The notes below the pieces were generated by a model. It was not told where the DNA came from, ran no database searches, and worked only from the letters and a program-made list of their open reading frames with translations. The translations under genes were made by a program, and so were the position numbers. From the NCBI GenBank assembly GCA_002382755.1, contig DFZT01000047.1:1-12744 (forward strand): a DNA stretch of 12,744 nucleotides. Reading direction: 5' to 3'. The DNA comes from Firmicutes bacterium UBA4049. GTDB taxonomy: Bacteria > Bacillota > Desulfotomaculia > Desulfotomaculales > Nap2-2B. Below, one piece after another: positions 1 through 6,775 of this stretch; the first letter of the stretch is position 1, and each line of letters opens with the position of its first letter.

Positions 1-219
1 ATGCTTTTGAGGTGTAAGATACTAATTGTATTCATATTTGTTAATCAAGAACTACTTTTTCTGATTTCATTTGCTTTAAGAACTGGAAGGGAATGTACTG
101 GTATGCAATATAATAGTAAGTTTCCTTTGGACAAGCCCACAAAGAGAATAAAGAACAAAATTCATTTAACGGCTTATTAAACTACTGATTAATAAATAGC
201 AAAAACGGAGGCGGCCGGG
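1..219. other. Leader region with no convincing gene
   Basis: This AT-rich stretch precedes the first large gene. An open frame runs on the plus strand from the ATG at position 1 to the TAA at 178-180 (59 codons). It could be the tail of a gene cut by the window edge, but its composition is AT-rich and low in information, and I recognise no family. A TATAAT at 109-114 resembles a -10 box, but no fitting -35 lies 16-18 bases upstream. The only strong signal is the ribosome binding site of the next gene, GGAGG at 207-211. Confidence 0.35.
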
Positions 220-2859
220 ATGCTTAAATCAAGGGTGAAAGTTTCTTTTTCAGTCATTTTTCTATTGGCGATCATCATCTTCTCCGGGTTGGCAGGCAGA
301 CCCCTGGAAGCCCGGGCTGCCGGGCAAAGCCTGCCTGCAGGCGGCGCTGCGGCAACGGCAAACGCATCGCTGGACAAACTAACGGCAAAGCTGGACAAGG
401 CCACAAACGATCAGGAATTTAGAACTGTTGTTGGTGAGTTTAACGCCCTGCCGGGGCCGAATGCCGCAGCGGCGCAAGTTTTACTGGACTACCTGAAGGA
501 TAAAAGAATAAATGACAACAACATTATAGACGCCCTAGCCAAGTTGATGACGGATGAGCAGGTTTCCCACCTGGCTAAAGAAATTAATACCTTTAACGAA
601 GCTAATTGTGAACGGTACCTGATTCCTGTTTTGATCGCCCGCATCAAAAACACCGCTGATCTGACCAACACGCTGCTTTCATTGCAGAAAAATTATTTCT
701 TTGGAAATTACCAGCAGCTTATGGAACAGAACTGGCAAACTATCTTTGCCAATCCAACTGAGACTGTGCCCTGGCTGGATATGGTATACAACAAACTGGC
801 CAACCCGATGGCCCGGCAAATTTTTGTACAGGCTGTCGGCGCCGCAGCCCAGAAACAGCCAGCCGGAGAATGCCGTTCGGCTGTCACCGGCTGGCTTTGG
901 CGCATTCAGGAAAAGGAAACGAACTCCGCTGACCGTTATGATCAAGTTCTTGCCCTTTACGGACTTGGAGAAACCAAAGCGTTGAAGACTATAGACAGCT
1001 TCTATTCAAATCTTGTTTCCCCCGGGGAAAAAGCAGACTTAATCCGTAGAATTACCGATTTCACACACTGGCTGCCGGAAGGAGCCAGTAAGAAAGGATT
1101 AATCGACTGGCTGTGGAAAATAACCGGGAAGGAGGCGTCCGCTTATTGTCACCAGACAGCTCTTTCCGCCCTTTATATTGATTTGGGCCAGGAAAAGGCC
1201 CTGGAACAGTTTGTGCGGGAAACGGATTTAAATGGAATTGCTGTGGCTCCCCTTGCACAGGAAGCTCCTGTTTTCCGGGTTGGCGGCCCGGACTGGCGGA
1301 TATTGAGAGACACCTGCCAAAAGTATCCTCAAAGCTATCTGGGCAGGGGGATCAAGGCGTACGAAGAAGTACGGGGGCAGTCTTATTTTGAAATAGACCG
1401 GCCGGAAGAACAGTATGGCATAGTCTGGGTATCTCCTTACGGAGATGAGGAGTATAATCCCGACCGGGAAATTCCCGGTTGGGAAAAATTCCTGACAGAA
1501 TTTCCCCGCCACCCGGCCGCAGACGACGCCGCTTACCGCCTGGCCCGATGTTACGAAATCAAGGGCCGTTTTGCTGACGCTATTACAACGATGCAGAAAG
1601 CGCGCTTTTTACCCGACGGAGATATGTACTATGCGGCAGACGGCAGATTGGTTTACATCCTTGATGTAAAATTGACCTATGACCAATTGAAAGCCCTGTC
1701 CCTGAACAAACTGGAACCGCCCCTTGATGCGTTTGTTGACTATTCCCTGGCTGTAAAAGAAATCCGCCGGGATGACTTCCAGCAAGCCGCAGCCATATTG
1801 GAGGAATTTTTAAAGCAGGAAGCTGATCCTGCCAGCAAATATGTTTTTCCGTTTGCCCTTTACAACGTTGACAAATACGATTTTCGCGGCTCAGTAGAAA
1901 AGCAGCTTGCTGATGTAAAGAAGCTTGCCGGTTTAAAATCACAGTGGGAAGCATCCAAAGCTCCGGCTGATTTATACAATATGGCAGCAGCTATCTTTCA
2001 TAACGAAATGCTCTACTATAACCATTTATGGGCCGGGGAGAGGCAGTCTTACAACTGGCTGGGGTATATTAACGACACGAGGTGCGGACACGCGCCGGCT
2101 GAAATGGCTGACTTCATCCGGGAGATGATAAACTACAATCACAGCCTGCCGTATTTCCAGCAGGTTGATCAGGATCAATCATCTGCGCCGGAATTAAAAG
2201 CCAGGGCGCTTTACTCAACCGGCCTTTGTTACATCGGCCTGGGCGGATGGGGAGACGACGCCTCGTTTGCCTTCAACTTACCGGAGATTTGGGGGAAAGT
2301 TATCTCGACTTACCAGCAATTCGTTAAATTATATCCGGACAGCACGATGGCCGATGACGCTTTGCTGGCGCTCGGCGCATACACCGGCGACGCCGCTTAC
2401 CTGCAAAGGATAATCAAGGAGTACCCGGCAAGCGACGTAATGGGAAAAGCGAAGAACTTGATCGAAGATATGAAATCGCCGTATTATATACCTGCTACTG
2501 TGGTTGGATGGTCTGTGCCTTTCAAGATCATATCCCTGGATGACGAAAGTATCCCGCAGGAAATCAAAAAATGGGCGACTGTCAACATCCCGCTGTCTTT
2601 TACCGGCTCAAAAACCTCGGGTAAATGGAGCTACCTGCTTATCTCCGCAGAGCAAAAACCTACGGCTGGTTACAGTGTAGGTGTTACCAGAATGTACGTC
2701 AAAGAGGATAAAATAAAGGTCTATTATCAGATTGACGGTCCGGCGCCCGGACAGGTTGTAACGCAGGTGATTACCTGCCCGTATATTTTGATTCGTATCC
2801 CTGCTTATAAGGCGGCGGTGGAATTTGTGGAAGGGAACCCGTGGGAAGAACCGAACTAA
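220..2859 (+). CDS. Exported TPR-like repeat protein with C-terminal PrcB-like domain
   Basis: This 879-residue protein is predicted to act outside the membrane. Residues 1-34 form a Sec signal peptide: positive start (MLKSRVK), hydrophobic core at about 9-25, and a likely cut after the Ala-Arg-Ala near 31-33. The long middle is helical and Ala/Leu/Tyr-rich, with tetratricopeptide-like segments. The clearest are at about 428-460 (FPRHPAADDAAYRLARCYE, then GRFADAI) and about 704-740 (LYPDSTMADDALLALGAY). Residues about 798-870 match the PrcB C-terminal domain pattern, with KPTAGYSV, then PGQVVTQVITCPY, then a short basic strand. The ATG at 220 has GGAGG eight bases upstream. No operon partner is adjacent; the next gene starts 177 bases later behind its own promoter. 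Export and repeats are seen; the PrcB assignment is recalled from the family pattern; the partner and substrate are unknown. A protein-interaction scaffold in the cell envelope is the likeliest role. Confidence 0.8.
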   Translation: MLKSRVKVSFSVIFLLAIIIFSGLAGRPLEARAAGQSLPAGGAAATANASLDKLTAKLDKATNDQEFRTVVGEFNALPGPNAAAAQVLLDYLKDKRINDNNIIDALAKLMTDEQVSHLAKEINTFNEANCERYLIPVLIARIKNTADLTNTLLSLQKNYFFGNYQQLMEQNWQTIFANPTETVPWLDMVYNKLANPMARQIFVQAVGAAAQKQPAGECRSAVTGWLWRIQEKETNSADRYDQVLALYGLGETKALKTIDSFYSNLVSPGEKADLIRRITDFTHWLPEGASKKGLIDWLWKITGKEASAYCHQTALSALYIDLGQEKALEQFVRETDLNGIAVAPLAQEAPVFRVGGPDWRILRDTCQKYPQSYLGRGIKAYEEVRGQSYFEIDRPEEQYGIVWVSPYGDEEYNPDREIPGWEKFLTEFPRHPAADDAAYRLARCYEIKGRFADAITTMQKARFLPDGDMYYAADGRLVYILDVKLTYDQLKALSLNKLEPPLDAFVDYSLAVKEIRRDDFQQAAAILEEFLKQEADPASKYVFPFALYNVDKYDFRGSVEKQLADVKKLAGLKSQWEASKAPADLYNMAAAIFHNEMLYYNHLWAGERQSYNWLGYINDTRCGHAPAEMADFIREMINYNHSLPYFQQVDQDQSSAPELKARALYSTGLCYIGLGGWGDDASFAFNLPEIWGKVISTYQQFVKLYPDSTMADDALLALGAYTGDAAYLQRIIKEYPASDVMGKAKNLIEDMKSPYYIPATVVGWSVPFKIISLDDESIPQEIKKWATVNIPLSFTGSKTSGKWSYLLISAEQKPTAGYSVGVTRMYVKEDKIKVYYQIDGPAPGQVVTQVITCPYILIRIPAYKAAVEFVEGNPWEEPN

Positions 2860-2906
2860 AATTAAACAGATTCCTTTCTTTCCTTTTGTCAAATTACGAC
2901 AAATTA

Positions 2907-2934
2907 TTGCATTTTTGCCTCATTATTGTAATAT
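2907..2934 (+). promoter_or_regulatory. Probable sigma-A-type promoter of the 3037 gene
   Basis: TTGCAT at 2907-2912 and TAATAT at 2929-2934 are separated by 16 bases. They lie about 100 bases before the ATG at 3037 in otherwise non-coding, AT-rich DNA. This would give the broken small gene its own transcript, separate from the large gene upstream. Confidence 0.5.
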
Positions 2935-3036
2935 GTCGATTATGGTAATATTATGACGCACAAAGCGGAGTAACTTACACAGTAAAATATATCAATGCGA
3001 TCTCGAAATAATTCCAGAAAAAAGGTGAGAAAAACC

Positions 3037-3425
3037 ATGGTATTCATCAACGAGTTTATGAACAGGGAAGAAAGAGGGGAATTCGCAGCCAAAGCGATAA
3101 AAATCCGGGCAATACACGGGTTACTCTTGAAGCAACCCGATGGACAATTGACCGCGAGAAAAATGTATTTCTCGTTTGGGGATATCAGGAACGAGAGGAA
3201 TCCTATGATTTCTATTTCCTTTTGTGTTGGAATAACACACCCATGTCTGTGAAATTAAGTAAAACATGGTTAGATCGAGAGACCTGCGAATGGCAACTCC
3301 TTTATATAAAGATACCTGAGGATTTGAAAGAAAAAACGAGCGAGATTATCCAAAGTTTAAAAGAAGCGCTTACTGTCTATGGATTTAACGGAAGTCCTGA
3401 TGAACCTTTCGATTCTTTCAATTAA
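3037..3425 (+). pseudogene. Small hypothetical protein gene broken by a single frameshift
   Basis: Two overlapping reading frames join into one credible protein of about 129 residues. The first begins at the ATG at 3037, nine bases after an AGGTGA ribosome binding site, and reads MVFINEFMNREERGEF, then AKAIKI. From about 3106 the protein-like sequence continues in the next frame (PGNTRVTLEATRWTIDRE, then KNVFLVWGYQEREESYDFYF) to the TAA at 3423-3425. Restoring one base in or beside the AAAAATCC run at 3099-3106 gives AIKIPGNTRV without interruption. As written, the first frame drifts into unlikely residues and stops at 3252. The family is unknown to me. The intact product would be soluble and mixed alpha/beta, with a conserved-looking WTIDREKNVFLVWG core and an amphipathic C-terminal helix. 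The break may be a real mutation, a sequencing error in a homopolymer, or less likely a programmed -1 shift. Confidence 0.7.
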
Positions 3426-3497
3426 ACCATCAAAGTTCATTTCAGTTTTTGATATTGGTTAATAGAAAAGGCGGTTCAAACCGGTTATAAAACCTCT

Positions 3498-3542
3498 AAA
3501 AAGTAGGGATGGTATCATTGTAAAATTACGAATGTCCATCCC
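3498..3542 (-). terminator. Hairpin terminator behind the sulfur operon
   Basis: GGGATGG at 3506-3512 pairs with CCATCCC at 3536-3542. The 23-base interior extends the stem imperfectly (CATT with AATG, GTAA with TTAC). Read on the minus strand, the stem is followed by TACTTTTT (3498-3502 is AAAAA on the plus strand), which fits a rho-independent terminator for the operon ending at 3576. On the plus strand the T-rich stretch is interrupted, so termination of the 3037 gene here is less certain. Confidence 0.55.
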
Positions 3543-3575
3543 TGAGATTAAGCTTTTTCGCTTTCTTAATAGGCG

Positions 3576-4052
3576 CTAAATGAACAAATTAACGTTTGCT
3601 TCGTCGGCTTCTCCAAGATAGGATATAACCCCTCCATATTCCAACCCGTCAATTAATTCTTCTTCTTTTATACCCATAACGTCCATAGCCATGGTGCAGG
3701 CGATCATTTTCACTCCCATTTCCCGGGCGGTTGCTATCAGCTCATTCAGGGTACTGACATTTTTCTTCCTCATAATGGTCTTCATCATAAAAGCGCCCAT
3801 CCCGCCGAAGTTCATCTTGGAAAGACCGAGTTTTTCGGCCCCCCTGGGCATGATCCAACCGAACAGGGTCTCCAGAAAACTTTTCTTCAACTTTATACTT
3901 TCAGGCTTTTTTAAAATATTCAGGCCCCAGAACGTAAAGAACATCGACACCTCATTGCCCATGGCTGCGGCGCCGTTGGCAATAATAAAGGAAGCCATGG
4001 CTTTGTCAAGATCACCGCTAAAAACAATAATTGTTTTTTTGTTTGCGCTCAA
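3576..4052 (-). CDS. DsrE/DsrF/DrsH-like sulfur carrier family protein
   Basis: This is a 158-residue member of the DsrE-like superfamily (DsrE2 type). The N-terminus KKTIIVFSGDLDKAMASFII, followed by GAAAMGNEVSMFFTFWGLNI, and the C-terminal KMIACTMAMDVMGI are typical. Cys119 in the IACTMAMD segment is the only cysteine and is the residue expected to carry sulfane sulfur. Hydrophobic stretches are short, so a soluble or membrane-associated protein is likelier than an integral one. The start is TTG at 4052, supported by AGGAGGG six bases upstream. It is the last gene of the arsR-reductase-tusA operon, 33 bases after tusA. DsrE2 proteins commonly sit beside TusA and rhodanese genes and are thought to exchange persulfide sulfur with them. 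The partner relationship here is inferred from context. Confidence 0.88.
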   Translation of the reverse strand: MSANKKTIIVFSGDLDKAMASFIIANGAAAMGNEVSMFFTFWGLNILKKPESIKLKKSFLETLFGWIMPRGAEKLGLSKMNFGGMGAFMMKTIMRKKNVSTLNELIATAREMGVKMIACTMAMDVMGIKEEELIDGLEYGGVISYLGEADEANVNLFI

Positions 4053-4085
4053 AAATAGCCCTCCTTCCTGTTTTTATCCCGTTAA

Positions 4086-4310
4086 TCAGGCTTTTTTTAT
4101 TCTAGCTTTTACGACCCCGTTTTCCTCATCCAGGGACAGCAGAATGTTGTTTGTTTTTTTGCACCAGGAGGCAATATCTTTTTTAAAACCATGGTCAGTT
4201 ACCTCGATACATAAAATATCACCGCAAGCGCAAGTCTTAGCTTCTTTGAACAATTGAACAATGGGACCGGGACACTGCAGTCCCCTCGCGTTTATCTTTA
4301 TTTCCGCCAT
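4086..4310 (-). CDS. tusA: TusA-family sulfurtransferase
   Basis: This 74-residue protein has the length and hallmark of TusA/SirA-like sulfur carriers. The signature Cys-Pro-x-Pro is seen as CPGP, with Cys13 as the expected persulfide-bearing residue inside INARGLQCPGPIVQ. The C-terminal half has the usual VTDHGFKKDIASWCKK segment. Additional cysteines occur at 27, 29, 34 and 50, more than the family minimum. The ATG at 4310 follows AGGAGGAG at a good spacing. It lies 27 bases after the reductase-rhodanese gene and 33 before the DsrE gene, on the same strand. In known systems TusA accepts sulfur from a rhodanese or cysteine desulfurase and passes it to a DsrE-type partner. Here the fused rhodanese domain upstream is the likely donor or acceptor. 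That link to reactive sulfur handling, rather than tRNA thiolation, is an inference from the operon. Confidence 0.93.
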   Translation of the reverse strand: MAEIKINARGLQCPGPIVQLFKEAKTCACGDILCIEVTDHGFKKDIASWCKKTNNILLSLDEENGVVKARIKKA

Positions 4311-4337
4311 GATAAGCTCCTCCTCATTTTGGTTTCC

Positions 4338-6002
4338 TTATTCAGTTGCAAACGGGTAAGCGATGATACCGCCTTCCAGCATACTTATTTTTTCAAATCC
4401 CATTCTTTTTAATTTTAAAAACGCCATATACGAACGCAAGCCAACCCTGCAATAAAGGATAATCTCGCTGTTCCGGTCTATTTCCCCGGCGCGTGAGGCT
4501 AATTCCCGCAGGGGTATGTTTATTGAACCGGGAATACTGCGGACGAAATATTCTTCCGTACTCCTGACATCGACCAGAACGGCGCCCTTTTCCATCTTTT
4601 CCTTGAGGTCAAGCGGTGAAATCCCGACAAACTTGCCCGCCAGTTTATTCAACATTACATTGGCCGACACAATGGTTGAACTCATGGCGGTTGAAAACGG
4701 AGGCGAATAGGCAAGGTCCAGTTTAGCCAGCTGATCAACCGTGGCCCCGAAGGTAATCGCCGTCGCCAGAATATCGATAGGTTTATCCACCACGCCCTCG
4801 CCAAATATTTGCCCTCCTAAAACGCGGCGGCTGTTCCGGTCCGCAATAAGCTTGGTTATTATGTCCCGGCTGCCCGGATAATAATGAGCCCGGTCCGGCG
4901 CGGGAACCAGCGCCGTTACCACATCATAACCGGCAGATTTTGCTTCCCTTTCCGAAAGGCCTGTTTTAGCCGCATTGAGATCAAATAATTTGATTATTGA
5001 AGTGCCCAGGACACCATTAATTCTATCCTTAGTTTGCGTGCCGGAAAGGTTTATTCCTGCAACCCTTCCGGTTTTGTTGGCTGTCGAACCCATCGGATAC
5101 CAGACGGTCCGGCCTGTAATCAAGTTGGTGTTTTCAGCGCAGTCCCCAACCGCGTAAATATTACTTATGCTTGCTTCCATTTTGCTGTTTACCGCAATAG
5201 CACCGGTTGGGCCAATTTGTATTCCGCACTCCCGGGCCAGTTCTACATTTGGACGGACACCCACGGAAAGAACGGCCAGGTCAGCCTCTAGCCGGCTGTC
5301 TTCCACCAAAACCGCCCCTACTTCTCCCCGGCTGTTAGCTTCAAAACCTTTCACAGCCGCGCCGGTTAAAATCTCAACCCCTTTTTCTTTTAAATATTTT
5401 TCTACATAGCGAGCTGCATCCTGATCGAAAGGCGGAAGAATATGAGGCGCAAGTTCGACAACAGTCGTCTTTATTCCCGTATGAACCAGGTTTTCAGCAA
5501 CTTCCAGGCCAATCATCCCACCCCCGACGACTACAGCTTTCTTTATTTTTCGCTCCCTGAACAGCTTTTTGATGGCAAACGCTTCCGTAAGGGTGCGTAC
5601 GGTAACGATATTGCCAAGTTCTTTTCCTTTTACAGGGGGTATAAAAGGTGAGGCGCCTGTAGCCAAAACAAGTTTATCGTATTTGAACTCCCTGACGGCG
5701 CCGTCGCTTAAATATTTGGCCGTTACAGTTTTCTCTTCCGGCGCAATCTTTAATGCTTCGATGCCGGTGATAACTTCAATGTCGTAGTCGATAAGAAAAT
5801 CTTTTGGCTTTTTAACCACAAGTTCTTTTTCCTCCTTGATTACATCACCGATGTAGTAAGGAAGGCCGCAGCCGGCATAAGATACGTAAGACTCCCTTGT
5901 TAGAACCGTCACTTTAAGATCGGGGTTTTCCCTCCTGGCTTTAGCCGCTGCTTTTGTGCCCGCGGCCACACCGCCGATTATGACAACATTTTCAGACTCC
6001 AT
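4338..6002 (-). CDS. CoA-disulfide/persulfide reductase fused to rhodanese
   Basis: This flavoprotein of about 554 residues belongs to the pyridine nucleotide-disulfide oxidoreductase family. The FAD-binding motif VVIIGGVAAGTKAA is at the N-terminus. The single redox cysteine of CoA-disulfide reductases lies in SYAGCGLPYYIGDVI (Cys45). The NAD(P)H-binding motif VVVGGGMIGLEVAENL and the second FAD motif IYAVGDCAE follow, then the dimerisation domain. The last roughly 90 residues are a rhodanese domain (VLVDVRSTEEY) with active loop CRVGLRS (Cys518). Such CoADR-Rhd fusions reduce CoA disulfide, CoA persulfide or polysulfide with NAD(P)H. The ATG at 6014 abuts the SD directly, so the ATG at 6002, twelve bases after AGGAGG, is preferred; the longer version would add four residues. 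It follows the ArsR gene closely and precedes tusA by 27 bases. The substrate here is inferred. NADH oxidase or persulfide reductase are the realistic alternatives. Confidence 0.92.
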   Translation of the reverse strand: MESENVVIIGGVAAGTKAAAKARRENPDLKVTVLTRESYVSYAGCGLPYYIGDVIKEEKELVVKKPKDFLIDYDIEVITGIEALKIAPEEKTVTAKYLSDGAVREFKYDKLVLATGASPFIPPVKGKELGNIVTVRTLTEAFAIKKLFRERKIKKAVVVGGGMIGLEVAENLVHTGIKTTVVELAPHILPPFDQDAARYVEKYLKEKGVEILTGAAVKGFEANSRGEVGAVLVEDSRLEADLAVLSVGVRPNVELARECGIQIGPTGAIAVNSKMEASISNIYAVGDCAENTNLITGRTVWYPMGSTANKTGRVAGINLSGTQTKDRINGVLGTSIIKLFDLNAAKTGLSEREAKSAGYDVVTALVPAPDRAHYYPGSRDIITKLIADRNSRRVLGGQIFGEGVVDKPIDILATAITFGATVDQLAKLDLAYSPPFSTAMSSTIVSANVMLNKLAGKFVGISPLDLKEKMEKGAVLVDVRSTEEYFVRSIPGSINIPLRELASRAGEIDRNSEIILYCRVGLRSYMAFLKLKRMGFEKISMLEGGIIAYPFATE

Positions 6003-6006
6003 AGTC

Positions 6007-6315
6007 CTAATCATCCTCCTGTTCGTTATTAAAATCTAATTTGTTATCCAGCATTAAGCTGACAAGCTGTTTTACCCGGGCGTTTACAACCTCATAGCAA
6101 ATCTCGGTTCCCTGACGCCTTCCCTTAATAATCCCTTTATTCCGCAAGATCCCTAACTGCTGGGAAACGGTCGACTGGGGCATTTCAAGACAAGTCGTCA
6201 TTTTATTTACATTGCATTGGTTTTCCATAAGCCCATGCACGATACAAAGTCTGACCGGGTGTGCCAGCGCTTTAAGTAATTCAGCTTTTTCCTCATAGCT
6301 TTTAATGTCAACCAT
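6007..6315 (-). CDS. ArsR/SmtB-family transcriptional repressor, cysteine-rich
   Basis: This 102-residue winged-helix regulator shows the ArsR opening (ELLKALAHPVRLCIVHGL). The recognition helix region is MPQSTVSQQLGILRNKGII, followed by the wing RRQGTEICYEV. Cysteines at 24, 34, 42 and 73 give thiol chemistry for sensing. The metal motif ELCVCDL of classical ArsR is absent, and there is no cysteine in the last helix, where SqrR/BigR-type sensors have their second one. It is the first gene of the operon and ends four bases before the preferred start of the reductase gene, so it probably represses its own operon and is relieved by persulfides or a related signal. The ATG at 6315 has AAGGAGG 18 bases upstream, an unusually long spacing. 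There is no better ATG, GTG or TTG in frame, though a rarer start codon closer to the SD cannot be excluded. Confidence 0.92.
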   Translation of the reverse strand: MVDIKSYEEKAELLKALAHPVRLCIVHGLMENQCNVNKMTTCLEMPQSTVSQQLGILRNKGIIKGRRQGTEICYEVVNARVKQLVSLMLDNKLDFNNEQEDD

Positions 6316-6348
6316 CAGAACTCTTTTAATTAACCTCCTTCTATTATC

Positions 6349-6374
6349 GTATTATCACTATATTATGATATTAC
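6349..6374. promoter_or_regulatory. Candidate ArsR operator palindrome
   Basis: TATCA at 6353-6357 and TGATA at 6366-6370 form an inverted repeat with an 8-base centre. GTA at 6349-6351 and TAC at 6372-6374 extend it, with one mismatched pair between. The 26-bp dyad covers the -10 box of the arsR promoter, the expected site for an autoregulating ArsR repressor that blocks RNA polymerase. Its length and AT-richness fit known ArsR-family operators; binding is inferred. Confidence 0.55.
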
Positions 6375-6388
6375 ATTTATTATTGCAA
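6360..6388 (-). promoter_or_regulatory. Promoter of the arsR-reductase-tusA-dsrE operon
   Basis: Read on the minus strand, TTGCAA (6383-6388) and TAATAT (6360-6365) are separated by exactly 17 bases. The expected transcript start is near 6353, about 38 bases before the arsR start codon, and the operon SD lies in between. The -10 box sits inside the palindrome described at 6349-6374. Confidence 0.65.
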
Positions 6389-6569
6389 CAAAAACTTTAT
6401 AGATTTTAATCACTTAAGATGTGAATGATTCCTCCGGTCACACACCGGCGAAATAGTGTAAAAAGTTGTTTCCCCGGTAATTAAAAACAGCCTCAATATG
6501 GTAGAATAACGTTATATGTTTAGGAAGGCATTTCTTTATTTTTAGCAAACCAAAGGGCGGTGTTTTTCC

Positions 6570-6770
6570 ATGCTGGTTATTGACCGCTTTGAAGGAAGCT
6601 GGGCGGTAATTGAATACGGAGAAAAAACATTCAACCTTCCCAGAACGTTGTTGCCTGAAAATGCAAAAGAGGGTGATCTGATTAACCTGGCAGTCACTAT
6701 TGATCAGAAAAGAACAATGACCCGCAGGAAAGCTGCCGATAAGCTGGCGGGCCGATTGTTCGAGGAGTAG
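6570..6770 (+). CDS. DUF3006 family small protein
   Basis: This 66-residue protein matches the DUF3006 pattern. It opens with LVIDRFEGSWAVIEYGEKTFNLPRTLLP, has the conserved EGDLINLAV, and ends in a charged helix (RRKAADKLAGRLFEE). It is acidic to neutral, soluble and probably a small beta-barrel-like fold; no enzymatic function is known to me. The ATG at 6570 follows AAAGGGCGG (6552-6560) by nine bases. It ends five bases before the metallo-beta-lactamase-fold lipoprotein gene, so the two are certainly co-transcribed. This gene pair recurs in clostridia, which suggests the small protein assists or is translationally coupled to its neighbour. The assignment to DUF3006 is good; its role is unknown. 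Confidence 0.85.
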   Translation: MLVIDRFEGSWAVIEYGEKTFNLPRTLLPENAKEGDLINLAVTIDQKRTMTRRKAADKLAGRLFEE

Positions 6771-6775
6771 GGAAA

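Noticed and set aside
1..180. 59-codon plus-strand ORF at the window start
   Set aside because: It could be the tail of a truncated gene, but it has low complexity, AT-rich codon use and no recognisable family, so it is described only as part of the leader region.
1583..1954. 123-codon minus-strand ORF inside the large exported protein gene
   Set aside because: It is an out-of-frame shadow of a continuous 879-codon gene; no SD or motif supports it.
3479..3486. AACCGGTT palindrome near the operon terminator
   Set aside because: An 8-bp palindrome is expected by chance in this length of DNA and has no associated feature.
3691..4257. 188-codon plus-strand ORF
   Set aside because: It is antisense to the DsrE and TusA genes, which have clear family motifs and SDs. 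Its translation shows no recognisable domain.
6434..6448. CCGGT/ACCGG inverted repeat upstream of the DUF3006 gene
   Set aside because: The 5-bp stem has no T-run on either side and no promoter relationship, so it is too weak to call a terminator or operator.
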